DNA of 64,000 bases from Oreohelix idahoensis (GCA_024509875.1 JAMPIV010017766.1:1-64000), one strand, 5' to 3'. Counted from the first letter of the stretch, positions 32,675 to 43,722 are shown. The notes: generated by a model not told the origin, from the letters alone. Numbers and translations: made by a program.

Positions 32675-33960
32675 TCACATTCTGTTGACCATATTACCCT
32701 GTTTAGATTTCCCTTTCTTAGTGAAGGAGCTGAGTTCATCCGCAATTGAGGAATAATTAGATATAAATTTATTGTAAAAATTAATAAGTCGTAATAGAAT
32801 TTTCACCTGTATCTTTGTCTTTGGCAGATGTATATCCAAGACTTTGGTCACCTCTGGTTTAAGTAAATTGTGGCCAACAACATGGCAGAGGAAGCTGAGC
32901 TCTGTATAGCTTATAGCTACTTTGCTCGGAAGAGCAGTGAGGCCATGTGTCCGTAGACACCACGACAGAGAAGATAACTCCTCCATGTGTTGGTCCCATT
33001 TATCTTGGAACAAGCAGATGCCTTTGATGCAAGTGATAACATCAGTTCTGTGGCGCACCAGTTTCCTCATCATCCTTACAAATGTAGCGGGTGCATTGAC
33101 TAACCCAAAGCACACATAGTTGAAATGAAACAGGGGTTTTCTGCCTCTGCTAGGGGAACTTGCCAATATCCCCTTGACAGATCCAACTTACCAACGGGCT
33201 GATCACCCGTTTGCCAGTCACTTCGATTACGGAAACAACAGCAAATGGATTGATTTGCCGTTGCCCTAAAGACGCCAATAGGTGTGATGGGAAACAATGG
33301 CAAAGAAAACCTATCTGCTGTTGCCCTAGGACGCCACTAGGCGTAATGGCCACTGACTGCTTTGACGGTCGGTGGCTAAGGACGGAAGAAGAAGAAGAAG
33401 ATCCAACTTACTAAAACATTTTGCATATGAGATTTGAACCAGAAGCTCCTCCTGGTTAGGCATGATCTCCAGGTCGACTACTGTGATGCTGTTGAGCTTA
33501 CGAAAATCGATACACACGCGTAGCGAGCCATTCTATTTCTTCACCAATACCATCGGAAAAGAAGCAAATTCAGAGGGGGCAATAATGTTACGGCGCACCA
33601 TGTCGTTGATTTATTTCTCAATAGCTGACCTACAGTGCAACGGCAACGGATAAGTTTTCACTCTGATTGGCTGCTTATCAAACAGGATTATATCATGCAC
33701 TATCAAGAGTGTGCGTCCCGGCAGATCAATGAGAACATCGATGAACTCTCGCAGGATGGCCCGCTCTTGAGATTTCTGCTCATGGGTTAGATATTCACAG
33801 ATCCCACCATTTACCAAGGACTCTGATAGCGCCAGACGGACGAGAGACAGATGGAGATTAACATCGTCACCACTATCTTCACAGTCAATCGAACTAGGTT
33901 CATGAACATCACAGACATGCTAATGGTTGAAAACATCTGGCATTAATAAATCTTGAGCAG
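32675..33960 (-). pseudogene. Gmr1-like Ty3/gypsy reverse transcriptase, broken
   Basis: Minus-strand blocks in order: about 33930-33611 (EYLTHEQKSQERAILREF, LPGRTLLIVHDI, PIRVKTYPLPL); 33517-33400 (CIDFRKLNSITVVDLEIMP, FSKLDL); after an insertion, DLSRGYWQVPLAEAE and FGLVNAPATFVRMMRKL; then FLCHVVGHN. The catalytic Tyr-x-Asp-Asp box is replaced by CIKGICLF, so the enzyme is dead. A LINE-A tail is inserted at 33192-33398. The PGRT-type spacer before RT is typical of elements whose integrase lies upstream of RT. Confidence 0.85.
33192..33398 (+). mobile_element. LINE-A tail insertion with 13-bp TSD
   Basis: Only the noncoding end of LINE-A is present, in two diverged successive versions (TTGCCGTTGCCC and TGCTGTTGCCC blocks), ending GACGGTCGGTGG... 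and GAAGAAGAAGAA. AGATCCAACTTAC flanks it at 33179-33191 and 33399-33411. It interrupts the RT of the Gmr1-like element exactly between FSKLDL and SRGYWQ. Confidence 0.93.
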
Positions 33961-34059
33961 CTTGTACATCAGAATGCTAATGGTCTGTCAATCTATGTTC
34001 TACTGCTACGTTAGCTCAGGTACAAGTGGCTAAGCGCGCCAGGTACCTCTAGCAAAACA

Positions 34060-34380
34060 TGCCGCACGAAGGGGCGGGTTTCCAAGTACTTAACAATAGT
34101 CTATGACTCCTCTGACGTAACACGTCGGGTACTTTTTTCTGGCGAAAAAACAGGCCGCAACATAGCGGGCTTTTTGGCGAAACAACTAGGCCGCAAAATA
34201 GCGGGCTTTTATTATAAGGTAACCTCTGTGTTATCTCCGACCCACAAGGCATATCAGGCCATGCCAATATCATACCGCCTGAGTAGCGGGTTCCAAACAG
34301 TACTATAATCTCTGGGCTTCTTTTAATTAAATAAGACACATCAGTCTTGGTCATGGATATGCCGCACAAATAGCGGGCTC
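34060..34380. repeat. Five CCGC-loop-GCGG hairpin motifs
   Basis: Motifs lie at about 34060 (CCGCACGAAGGGGCGG), 34151 (CCGCAACATAGCGG), 34190 (CCGCAAAATAGCGG), 34276 (CCGCCTGAGTAGCGG) and 34363 (CCGCACAAATAGCGG). Each can form a 4-bp stem with a 6-8-nt loop and is followed by G(G/C)(G)TT or GGCT. Confidence 0.75.
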
Positions 34381-34742
34381 CATATATAACATCATCCATA
34401 AACTCTTCTCCGCACAGGGTGAAAATCACCTCAAAATGTCAATCGACCATATATGCTGGCAACGAAATAATCTGCAGTTCTAGGCATAAACAAAAGATTT
34501 AAATGGTTATTTTTACCTTGACAGCATCCTAGAATAACCACAAAACAACACTTGCCATCCTTGGCGCTCAGAATAAACATGGGGAAAAATCACAGACATC
34601 TTTGTCACACAGAGGATATCATTTCCCCATAAATATCGCCGGAGAAAATCTCCGACCTCCTGTTCGCTCAGAAACCCAGGTAGACTCCCCGATAGGAAGT
34701 CTAACAATCCCCGCGCCAAAATTTAGCGCATGCCCAGTCATC

Positions 34743-34920
34743 ACTTCCCTGAGTAAAACTAACACACGATCTAGAGCATTCCCCGAAAAGATAGCTGAAG
34801 CGCTCCTTATATGGACATCTGAATAGCGACTTGGGGAATGTCAACTATTTAAAACATTTCCCTGAAACAGAGCACAATCGATCCTTATAAGGATAGATGA
34901 ATAAGACAAGGGGAATAGCC
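34743..34920. repeat. Degenerate tandem repeats of about 70 bp
   Basis: TTCCC(T/C)GA...GATC..CTTATA..GGA...GA(A)TA..GAC...GGGGAAT is repeated: a full copy at about 34779-34850, another at about 34857-34917 and a partial one before them. It is noncoding. Confidence 0.6.
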
Positions 34921-36299
34921 ACAAAATCTAACTTGACTATAAAAAGTTAACAGCCAGTTCTTTCTCTTTGACCACAAAAAATATCAAACAGGCTGACGTC
35001 TAATTGTTAAGCACAGATCTTCATTTTTTCTCAAGTCGTTGTATGATCATTTTTTGCTAAAGACATTGTGTAATTAGATTGACTGAAATGTACACTTTAA
35101 TTTGTTTCGGTCAAAGCTGCATAACTCTGGATAATAGAGATTATCATTTAATATGATGTTACCTCCTCTTGTGTCGAGACACGGTCGGTCCATATTTTTT
35201 ATTAGCGAAGTGTGACCATTCTCCTTATTAGGTAGTATCGGTCAACTGTTGTTGGAATGTCTGAAACCTGTGTTGAGGTCTCTGTTCATGTCCAAATAAG
35301 GCTCGATCTAGTTAAATCTTATCTGGAATGTTCCTAGATCGTCGGGTTTGATTGCTATTCATGTAGATGCGTTCTGCGCATGTCCGGACGCGGGGCGTCT
35401 GGGAAGTTTCTTTATCTTTGAGACGAGGTAAATTTGTGAAGCAGAAAGGACGCGTTTTGGCGTCTCTGTGATTTTGTTAGGGATTAGGAGCCTTATTGTG
35501 AGATAGTTAGCTTACAAGGTCCTTCCCTTGAGTATTCTAAAACGCCTGGAGGCGTATGTTTTCTGTGGTGTGGATTTTCGAACGAAGGTAATGCCTCATT
35601 TACATCCAATCTGTAACTTTACTTATGTTTGACAATGGTCGATCTCTGCTCACGTATGCATTACAGAAAGGAAGGTTCTTCTAATAGATGTCACGCCCCA
35701 GGTATCTTCCTACCTGAGATCTATATGTACACGGGTCATACTCAGCCCGAAGGACAGTTCTTTGTTCTATGAACGTCGCTGTGTGTCAGCGATTATGACT
35801 ACGTCAAGGTTAGACTTAGGAATGCCTGTAAAAGTCAGTTTGACCTGCACTCCTGGAATGCTATCCTCGTGCGACTTATGATTTGACTCATTTAGCACAT
35901 CTGAACAGTAGGAGGATTTTTTGATGTACTTTTGTATTTGGAGCCAACAATATAATTCCTTGGCGCCATATCATTATCTTTAGAATATGCCAAATGCATT
36001 GATAAACTATGTTTGCTGATATTCGTGAATGTCATGACTTTGCCCTATTGTGAACTGGATGTACGTACTTGTACGTGTGACGTCAAAATAAATGATGAAA
36101 AAACGTCCAGAGCAGTTTACCTATTTATGACTTCACATGTCGTACCCTACGTGCTGTAACTCTGTGAACTACATCACTACTCTACACAGCAACAACAACA
36201 ACACAAAACCAGATAAGACACCTTACATCTTGAACTATAATACCTGGTGTCGATAGGGGTGGTAATTGAAGTCAGCCTAAATCCACCCTTATCACTAAT

Positions 36300-37058
36300 A
36301 TAAGCGAAAACTGCCAGTAACAGTACGCCTATCAGAGAAAATATATTCTAGAACCAACATCTGCTGCATAACCGATGTAACGCTTCAGCCACCGCCTGCG
36401 AAGTAATGGACCGCATCGGAACTGCCTCCGACCATCTAGTACACAGGTCTACCATCGAGAGGATGAAACGGAAAACTCTGTCATGAAGCGATCGGCAACG
36501 GGCCTATAATTTCGACCGCAACTTTCTGAAAGGGGCGTAGGGACAAGTCCACTGCTTGAACAGGACCCTCCGGTGTTCTGCCCCTGTGGGCCATCTGTTG
36601 ACACAGAACACATGAACGGCAGTACACTTTGATGTCCCTATTGCACGCTGGATAATAAAATTGAGAGAGAACACTGTGCCGAGTCCTAGCCACTCCCATA
36701 TGGCCAGCGAAGTGTGAGTGGTGTTCTAATTTCAAAACTTTCGATTGTACTGTATCTGGTTCCACCACTTGACGAAGAGATTGCTGCTGCCTCACAAAGC
36801 ACCGGGTCAAAATCTGGTTTTTACAATCAAACCAGTATCGGGATGTTTTGGTGTGCCTTACATCTCCTGTTTCTGCAAGATCAAACAGTTTCTGCAAAGA
36901 ATTATCGGATCTCTGCACTTGCGCGAAGTCGATGACTGCTGTGTCCTGGTCGCTGGAGACCACGTCTACTAGGGCTGGTGAGCCTATGTCTTCTATGTTT
37001 TCCTGCTCCTTCTCTGCTATCGCTTGTGCCCTAGTAAGCACAGCATTTGCGACTAGGT
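36300..37058 (-). pseudogene. Gmr1-like integrase fragment
   Basis: After the linker TRRHLVANAVLTRAQA and LQKLFDLAETGD, the minus strand shows the integrase zinc-binding part (HHSHFAGHMGVARTRHSVL, then CRSCVLCQQ) and VAVEIIGPLP. A frameshift at 36481 is followed by readable core sequence (MVDLCTRWSEAVPMRSITS, then SDRRT) down to about 36300. There is no RT between protease and integrase: the coding sequence joins protease (40.25 kb) to this piece exactly across the RTE insertion. The core's last catalytic residue is missing. Confidence 0.82.
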
Positions 37059-37071
37059 GTCTCCTCGTTTG
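37059..37071. repeat. Left target-site duplication of RTE copy 2
   Basis: GTCTCCTCGTTTG, repeated at 40243-40255. Confidence 0.93.
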
Positions 37072-37198
37072 AACTCCGCCAATGCCGGTCCCAAGCCCGG
37101 ATGAAAAAGGAGGAGGGCGGCCTGCATGGAGGCCGTAAGGAGGCAGCCCCTCCACCATGCAAAGGCACAACAGGCCAATCACCTGTTTGCTTTAAATC

Positions 37199-38380
37199 AT
37201 GATTACTAGCAACACAAGAGAGAAAACCGGACGGATTCTAAAGGCGACGAACTGGAACGGACTATGGACTACGACTTATGGAACTTGGAACACAAGAAGT
37301 ATAAATGGGAAGGAAGAGGAGCTGGTGGGAGAGATGAGGAAAGCAAAACTAGAAATCCTGGCTATAACGGAAACAAAGAAAAAAAGACAAGGAGTCATGG
37401 ATCTCGATGGCAACACGCTGCTCTACAGTGGTGTACCCATGTCTGAAAGAGCTAAAGGGGGCGTGGGTTGCATTGTGACCCAAAATCAAAAAGATAGTAT
37501 CAAGGGATGGAACTTTGTATCGGAGCGCATTATGGTTGTTAAACTAAAAGAAGGAGAAACCATAGTCAACCTGGTCATAGTGTATGGGCCAAATGAGGAT
37601 GAGAGAGCAGAGGTCAAGGAGGAATTCTTCGAGCTGCTTCAAAGGACAGTGGATGACTGCCTAGATGAAGTTATCATGCTCGGAGATTTCAATGCCAGAG
37701 TTGGAAATGACCATGCTAGATGGGGTGGAGTTATCGGAAGATATGGAGAAGATACTCTCAATGACAATGGAAAGCGACTCCTTAGATTCTGCAGTGAGCA
37801 GAATCTGATCATTACAAACACAAAGTTCCCCCATAAGCGCATACATGCATACACTAGATGTGAACCAACAAAGAATGAGAAGTCAGTGATCGATTATGCC
37901 ATTGTTCGGAGAAGCTCATTCAAATATGTCCGAGATGCAAGAGTCTGGAGGGGGCCAGAGATTGGAAGTGATCACTACCTGCTAACAATCAAAAGAACAA
38001 CTGAAAGAGTTGCTCAGCCTAGGAACTGCCCAACATCACGCAAGAAACCAAGTAAACGAGCAGGAGAAATGAGCATTAGGACCTACAAGTTGAGAGAGCC
38101 AGAAATTAAGACCAGATATCAGGGGCTTATTGCTGCAGCAGTGAGCAACACAGAAGAACGACCTGATGACTTGGAAACCCTCTGGATTAAATTCAAGGAT
38201 ATCATAAAGACAGCTGCTGCAGAAGCATGTGGTGAAGTCCGACTTGGGAACAAGAGAAAGAGGACACCTTGGTGGACAGAGGAAGTCAAAGAGAAAATAA
38301 GAGAGAAGAAAATGGCATGGAAGCAATACTTAGGAGCTAAAACACAACAGGACAAATGGAAAAATATAGAGAATATGTGA
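37199..38380 (+). CDS. RTE-like endonuclease (APE type), 393 codons
   Basis: Apurinic-like endonuclease motifs appear in order: [51 protein letters not shown] and GSDHYLLTI (Asp-His of the active site). A basic linker (KRKRTPWWTEEVKEKIREKK) leads toward RT. The frame ends at 38380 because of a frameshift relative to the RT frame, where TQQDKW should continue as EKYREYVTL. The endonuclease nicks target DNA to prime reverse transcription. It is intact as far as visible; ATG at 37199 is the first after the leader. Confidence 0.9.
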   Translation: MITSNTREKTGRILKATNWNGLWTTTYGTWNTRSINGKEEELVGEMRKAKLEILAITETKKKRQGVMDLDGNTLLYSGVPMSERAKGGVGCIVTQNQKDSIKGWNFVSERIMVVKLKEGETIVNLVIVYGPNEDERAEVKEEFFELLQRTVDDCLDEVIMLGDFNARVGNDHARWGGVIGRYGEDTLNDNGKRLLRFCSEQNLIITNTKFPHKRIHAYTRCEPTKNEKSVIDYAIVRRSSFKYVRDARVWRGPEIGSDHYLLTIKRTTERVAQPRNCPTSRKKPSKRAGEMSIRTYKLREPEIKTRYQGLIAAAVSNTEERPDDLETLWIKFKDIIKTAAAEACGEVRLGNKRKRTPWWTEEVKEKIREKKMAWKQYLGAKTQQDKWKNIENM

Positions 38381-39549
38381 CACTCAGAACAGAAGCAAAG
38401 AATAAAGTGCTAGCAGCAAAACAGAAGTCCTGGGAAGAATTTGGAGAAAAGCTAGAAAAAGATGCACAAGAAAACCAGAAATTGTTCTATAAGACCCTAA
38501 AGAACATGAGGAAGGAAAAACAATGCCCTCTCAAATTTATAAAGGACAAGCAAGGCAAATTGCTTACTGCCCCGAAGGAAGTAATGGGAAGATGGAAAGA
38601 ATATTTCTCAGAACTCCTGGATGGTGAGCATGGTGAAGCATCAGAAATGATAAACACTAGCACAGAAGAGAAAACCAATGATGGTGAAGATGACATAAAG
38701 ATGGAAGAACTGAAGGCAGCACTGGAGAAAATCAAGATGGGCAAAGCAGCAGGGCATGATGGTATAACACCAGAAATGGTTAAGTTCATGGGAGCATCAG
38801 GCGACCTATTACTCTTAAGGGTTTTACAGGCAGCGTGGTACAACAAGACCATACCAAAGGATTGGGAGATTGCCATCATAACACCAATTTTCAAAAAGGG
38901 TGACAATCGACAGTGTGGAAACCATAGAGGCATATCCCTTCTCAGTGTCCCTGGTAAAATCTACTCTAGAATCCTAGAGCAGAGACTCCGACGCCTAGCT
39001 GAGCCACAATTGGATGAGGTCCAGTGCGGATTCCGAGCGAACCGAAGTACTCAAGACCTAATTTTCACACTCAGACAGCTGAGTGAAAAGGCCCTTGAGT
39101 ATAAGAGTGAGATGCATCTTTGTTTCATAGATCTGGAAAAGGCGTTTGACAGGGTCCCCTGGAGCAAACTTTGGGACTGTTTGGCAAGGAAGAATATTCC
39201 AGCACCACTGATTCATGCTATACAGAGCTTCTACAAGTCTTGCAGAAATTATGTGAGGACAGCAAACCATAAGTCGGAAGAGTTCAGGACCACCACTGGT
39301 GTAAGACAAGGTGATATCCTATCACCTTACCTCTTCATACTCCTTATGGACGATGTCATCAAGGCATGTAAGGAGAGAACAAGAAAGTATTCAGTGGGGT
39401 ACTGGAAGATGAGACAGGTCTATATTTCGGAGCTGGCATTTGCTGATGATGTTGCCCTGATTGCTAAATCAGAGGCACATCTCCAATCCAACCTGCAAGT
39501 CTGGAAGGAAGAGCTGGAGAAGAGAAGGGATGGTCATAAGCAGCTCTAA
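38356..39549 (+). CDS. RTE-like reverse transcriptase, 397 codons
   Basis: Contains HDGITPEMVK, KDWEIAIITPIFKKGDN, NHRGISLLSVPGKIYSRIL, ANRSTQDLIFTLRQ, CFIDLEKAFDRVPW (catalytic Asp), TGVRQGDILSPYLFILLM and LAFADDVALI (catalytic Asp-Asp). All key residues are present. An extra A near 39525 (GAGAAGAGAAGGG against GAGAAGAGAGGG in the copy at 18.95 kb) shifts the frame, ending the ORF at 39549; the C-terminal region continues in the next frame. Confidence 0.9.
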   Translation: MEKYREYVTLRTEAKNKVLAAKQKSWEEFGEKLEKDAQENQKLFYKTLKNMRKEKQCPLKFIKDKQGKLLTAPKEVMGRWKEYFSELLDGEHGEASEMINTSTEEKTNDGEDDIKMEELKAALEKIKMGKAAGHDGITPEMVKFMGASGDLLLLRVLQAAWYNKTIPKDWEIAIITPIFKKGDNRQCGNHRGISLLSVPGKIYSRILEQRLRRLAEPQLDEVQCGFRANRSTQDLIFTLRQLSEKALEYKSEMHLCFIDLEKAFDRVPWSKLWDCLARKNIPAPLIHAIQSFYKSCRNYVRTANHKSEEFRTTTGVRQGDILSPYLFILLMDDVIKACKERTRKYSVGYWKMRQVYISELAFADDVALIAKSEAHLQSNLQVWKEELEKRRDGHKQL

Positions 39550-40234
39550 AACAAAATCCATGGTGATATCACGAGAAAAAAGAAAACATCAGATTAAGCT
39601 GGGAGAACAGGTCCTGGAGCAGGTCGACCACTTTAAATACCTCGGAGCTATTATAGACCGAAAGGGAGGCATCAAAGAAGAGTTGGCCACTCGAAAAGCA
39701 GCAGCTGTGAGACTTTTTCAGGCCATAAATCGAGGATTCCTCAGCAAGAGAGAGGTTGGTAAGAAAACGAAGATGGCTGTATACCGCTCCACCTATGTCC
39801 CAGTCTTGACATACGGATGCGAGTCATGGGCAATGACTATAACCCATAAAAGCCAGATCCAAACCTCAGAAATGAGGTATCTGAGGAAGGTGGTTGAAGT
39901 AACAAGAAGAGACATGGTACGCAACCAGACGATACGTCAAGGCCTTAAATCCTACCCCCTGCAGACCCAAGTAGAACAGTCCCAATTAAGATGGTTTGGC
40001 CATGTCTGCAGAATGGGAGAAGATCGGATACCACGACAAGCATGGGAAACAAAGAGCCAAGGATCCAGACCCCGAGGACGACCCAGAGTCCGCTGGGAGG
40101 ACAACATTAGACAATCTTTGAAGGACCGAGGACTAGAATGGAACCAGGCCAGGAGGAAGACAGCCGATAGGATAGTCTGGCGCTCTCTCTTCCAAACCTC
40201 TACACCTCACGGTAGAAGGGGAACGACTAAGTAA
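39522..40234 (+). pseudogene. RTE-like C-terminal region after frameshift
   Basis: Continues the LINE protein: ISSSKTKSMVIS, HFKYLGAIIDRKGG, VPVLTYGCESWAMT, LRWFGHVCRMGEDRIP and RPRVRWEDNI, ending RRGTTK before the AAGT tail. It is open to its natural end but has no start of its own; a single-base insertion disconnects it from RT. Confidence 0.85.
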
Positions 40235-40249
40235 GTAAGTAAGTCTCCT

Positions 40250-40770
40250 CGTTTGCCATTCGACGATTTCCACCCGTGAACAGTCCCGCACCCCTCGGAC
40301 GTTACCGACAATCAAATCAGCCACCGGATATTCGAGGACACACGCACGCTCCCTTCCTGACAGGACAGTGGTGTCAATATCCACAATGGCTATGGGATAA
40401 TACTCCACGTTACTGCCGAATGTAATGCTCCTCGCTGTCTTCTCCGTTAAATACGATTTTTCCATGCAGGATCGACGTACCCCTATGGCGGCGCACCCTG
40501 TGTCTCTAAGCACGAACACAGGTTTCGGCTGCACAAATCTTAAGTGCAATTCGAGCTTCCCACTCTCGTCGAGGTATGACAGACAGGGCACAGTGTGGTC
40601 ATATATCAACATTTGTTTCCCATCAGGTACACATAACTAACTGCAGCCTTCGCATTCTTCGTCATTAACCGTATCCAGAATACATGATACGTTTGCACTT
40701 TCTTTATTATTTGCGCACACATTAGCCATATGCCCTTTATCTCCACAGGCTTTGCCTGTTTTGGTGACGA
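40250..40770 (-). pseudogene. Gmr1-like zinc knuckle and protease
   Basis: Minus-strand order: ACGDKGHMANVC near 40750 (a CCHC knuckle whose first Cys is missing), a linker, then a retropepsin-like stretch in the frame 40612-40250 with VFVLRDTGCAAIGVRRS (Asp-Thr-Gly) and YPVADLIVGNVRGVRD. It continues into CSRVEIVEWQTRR, which is the same peptide that opens the integrase segment on the other side of the RTE insertion. Confidence 0.8.
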
Positions 40771-41334
40771 GCGCGTCTCGGGATCAGATACTCGGCTGTC
40801 TGAAGATCCAATTTTCTGCTTGAAAGGTTTCCCTTAATAGTAAAACCTCTTCTTCCCTCCTCGCGACTCGCCAAAGCGCACTTGCTTACGCATTTGGCGC
40901 TTTTTTCCGTTGCTATCGCTATGAACTGCTGGTTGTTCCACCTAGAATGGAAACCCTGACAAGTTCTGAAAATGTTGTATTTACCTCTAAATGGCAGATA
41001 GGGGTGGGGCGACCTATCGAACCTCTGCCTTTGTGATGCATCCACGCTGCCCGACTGACGTCGTCACGGTTGTGCTTGAACTTTCCCGACCCCTGCAACT
41101 AACAAATCAGACAGCCCGGATCGATGGATGGGTTTGCTCGGATGGGCCAGGACGTAATGATGACCCAACTGAGATCTGGAATTAATGTCTTTTGGTTGAC
41201 GTTCTTGGAAAACGTCACTAGCTCTGATGAGCATGACGACAACATTTTGTCTCGTAGTATAAGATCTAACTAGCCATCATAGACCTTTGTAATCCCCTCC
41301 ATCTCAATCCTTCTATTAAGCAGAAGCTTGAAGA

Positions 41335-41950
41335 TCAAGATGAAATCCTCGAAGTCCTGGTCTGCACTCGTCGCTGCATTTCTAAACCATGTATGTATCC
41401 GTCTGCCATCAGACGAAATTTCATTAGCAATCGTTCTTTCACCTTCTCGTAATCTGCTCTCTCCTCCAGCGGGAGGCTATAAAAAGTTTCCATCGCTGTC
41501 CCGACAAATAATATGAACAACTGAGATGGCCACTCGTCTCTGTTAGCCTTCCAGGCCACACAATTGGCCACGAATCTCTCAAAAAAGAAATCTAAACTAT
41601 CTATTTTATGGGTAAATTTCGGTAGCCGTAGACTAAAGGGACGAAGGGATTCCTTCGGATTCGAGTTCTGACCACTGGCACCTACTTCTATAAGACCCTT
41701 TTTTAATTGTACCTCTTTATCAGCCTCTCTGTGCAGCGTAAGTTTCTCTTTTTCTAAGTCTGCTGCGATCTTCTTTTCTTGTAAGACTAACTCTCTCTAT
41801 TTTAGCTGCAACTCTTCTATCCTCTTCATCTCTTGTAAGTCTAACTCTCTTTCTCTTTTAGCTACAGCTCTACTTTCTTAAGTTCCCGTTCCTGTACACG
41901 TAAATAAGGCATCATGATTCTCTTTTGAGTTGAACTCCACATTCCTTTCC
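41335..41950 (-). pseudogene. Gmr1-like gag fragment
   Basis: Upstream (41.95-41.6 kb) a Lys/Glu-rich coiled-coil coding region is readable through frameshifts, then RLPKFTHKIDSLDFFFERF, FVGTAMETFYSLPLEERADY and KVKERLLMKFRL. This pattern (charged coil, then a capsid-like domain with SLP..ERADYEKVKE) is typical of the SCAN-related gag of this gypsy group. A stop and frameshifts separate it from the knuckle. Confidence 0.7.
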
Positions 41951-42055
41951 TATTTTTATAAACTCTTGGTACTCCAAACTGCTCACTCTTACTGAATACC
42001 TGTATATATCTTCTCAAAAAAGATGTACATTCGCAGTGTTTATCTTTATATATAC

Positions 42056-42056
<1 letters not shown>

Positions 42057-42148
<92 letters not shown>
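42057..42148. repeat. TA microsatellite (about 46 repeats)
   Basis: Uninterrupted AT dinucleotides. The ORF of alternating Tyr and Ile across it is an artefact. Confidence 0.97.
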
Positions 42149-42151
<3 letters not shown>

Positions 42152-43431
42152 GTAATACTCTCCAACTCTCTACAATATGTCAACACCTTACACCTCCTGG
42201 ATTATATCTACCTCCTTGCTAAGGTTTTTTTCCCTCGATGCTCAGTCTAAAATGACGATACTTTGTACCTCAATAGCACATCATTTCAGCACTCCTTATT
42301 TACAGTAACTCAAAAGAATACTGTCAACCCAAAACAATCCGTATCTAACTACTATTATACTAGTCAGACAGTTAAGGGGCAAAGATCCTCAAACTGATCA
42401 ATAGCTAAACTTGTATACACTATATCTAAAGAGCACTCAACCTAGTGCTTCAGTGTAGCCATACCGACATTGTTAACCTATATGTTCCTATGTGGCAAAT
42501 AACAACAATGGAAAGATTAGAAAACACACTATAACACCAAGAAAATTACCAGTCGCGTAGGATAGGACGATAGCCTAAGCTAGACCAGAAGTAGCATGAT
42601 ATGTAAAATACATGATTGTAAACATACGAAAACAAGGGATACTCGCTGAATGTATATACAAGAAAATAAGTAAGAAACGTGAGAATGCGTCACTTAAACA
42701 AGACGTTAATAATCGATCAATATACACCACACCGTAAACAAACATCGCACCAGCACGCCTAACAAATACTATGCACGGTTTGTTAAGCAGGACAGCTGCA
42801 GGAATACGCATCTGCTCAACTACGCCACTAAACAAACACAGCCACGCCCTAGAAGAAGTCAGTCTAATTCAATCTTGTCCCACGAGGAGAAATGAAAGAA
42901 TTAAACTCGCCGCCCTTTCCCCCCTTAACACACCATTATAAAAATAATAATAATAATAATGGACGAAAAACAACAACTACACGTAAAAGTGAAGTGCTGA
43001 GAGCTTGAGAAAAACCTAGCCACCGGCCAGAACACACATATCGAGTGTGTAACAAGAAGGCAATAATAGTGCTGAATCGAAGAAACATCGGTTGCAAGTA
43101 CCACTTATCGTTATTATGAAGAAAGGATATCCATCCTACATGAAATGCACAAACTGCCATTGTTTTTTTACTTTATGATCCGGACTAATGATGAGTCAAG
43201 ATAATGTAACGCACTGGTTTCTCAGACGCCCGTTTGGACGGATATATAAAATAAATTTGAAATCAGACTACACGCACATTCAGTCTACAGGCAAAAATCA
43301 GCAGTGCAAACCTGAACGAAGACAAATTGATTTGAGAAAGCCACATCAATTTATTCAGCATTGTATTTTGAGTCGGAGGTATGAAAAATTACTCTAAAAT
43401 ATTTGTACTATGCAGTTATGCATTTGCTGCA
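42149..43431. other. Region without recognisable gene
   Basis: No conserved frame; a short (AAT)n run lies at about 42945-42960. It probably belongs to the eroded flanks of the gypsy cluster. Confidence 0.35.
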
Positions 43432-43722
43432 TCAGGCGAGTTCTATATGGGAGTAAACAATTAACTGTCTCTTGCTCCCGACCCTCCGGTAAACTACACC
43501 TTTCTCCCTATAATATGCTCCATGAGGAGTATGGGAACAGTTTCCATACAACCTACTAAAACAAGACTTTAGTGTTTTATCTCCCCTTTGTGCGTTCTTC
43601 AGCTCCGGTATATTGGAGCTGGTTAGAGATGATAGCTCAGGGGCCGCTGGGGCATGCCATGGGTTCTCTCTCTCTCTCTTGTGTTGACCAGGGTTTCTGT
43701 GAAGGATGTCCAAGGAAGACAT
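43432..43722 (-). pseudogene. Second gypsy (Gmr1-like) protease-integrase linker fragment
   Basis: ELKNAQRGDKTLKSCFSRL and YYREKGVVYRRV resemble the stretch just before the integrase zinc-binding domain (compare RSDNSLQKLFDLAETG in the first element). The integrase itself is lost. It follows the gag fragment 43924-45141 on the minus strand. Confidence 0.6.

Larger units (their letters stand above)
34030..36300. other. Noncoding block separating integrase and RT of gypsy element
   Basis: No conserved coding frame in 2.27 kb. It contains five CCGC...GCGG hairpin motifs (34064-34377), a hairpin at about 34641 (CCGGAGAAAATCTCCG), a set of about 70-bp degenerate repeats (34743-34920) and an AATAAA at about 36090. 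It may be an inserted element or LTR of the gypsy family; no borders were established. Confidence 0.4.
37072..40242 (+). mobile_element. Nearly full-length RTE-like LINE, copy 2
   Basis: 3,171 bp flanked by a perfect 13-bp TSD and ending in an AAGTAAGTAAG short-repeat tail, as RTE-clade elements do. A 127-bp 5' leader precedes an endonuclease frame; RT and C-terminal region follow in two more frames separated by frameshifts near 38350 and 39525. It sits in plus orientation inside a minus-strand Gmr1-like element, between protease and integrase. Judged by its intact catalytic motifs it is younger than the 16-kb copy. Confidence 0.95.

Noticed and set aside
42023..42250. ORF with alternating Tyr and Ile
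   Set aside because: Artefact of the TA microsatellite.
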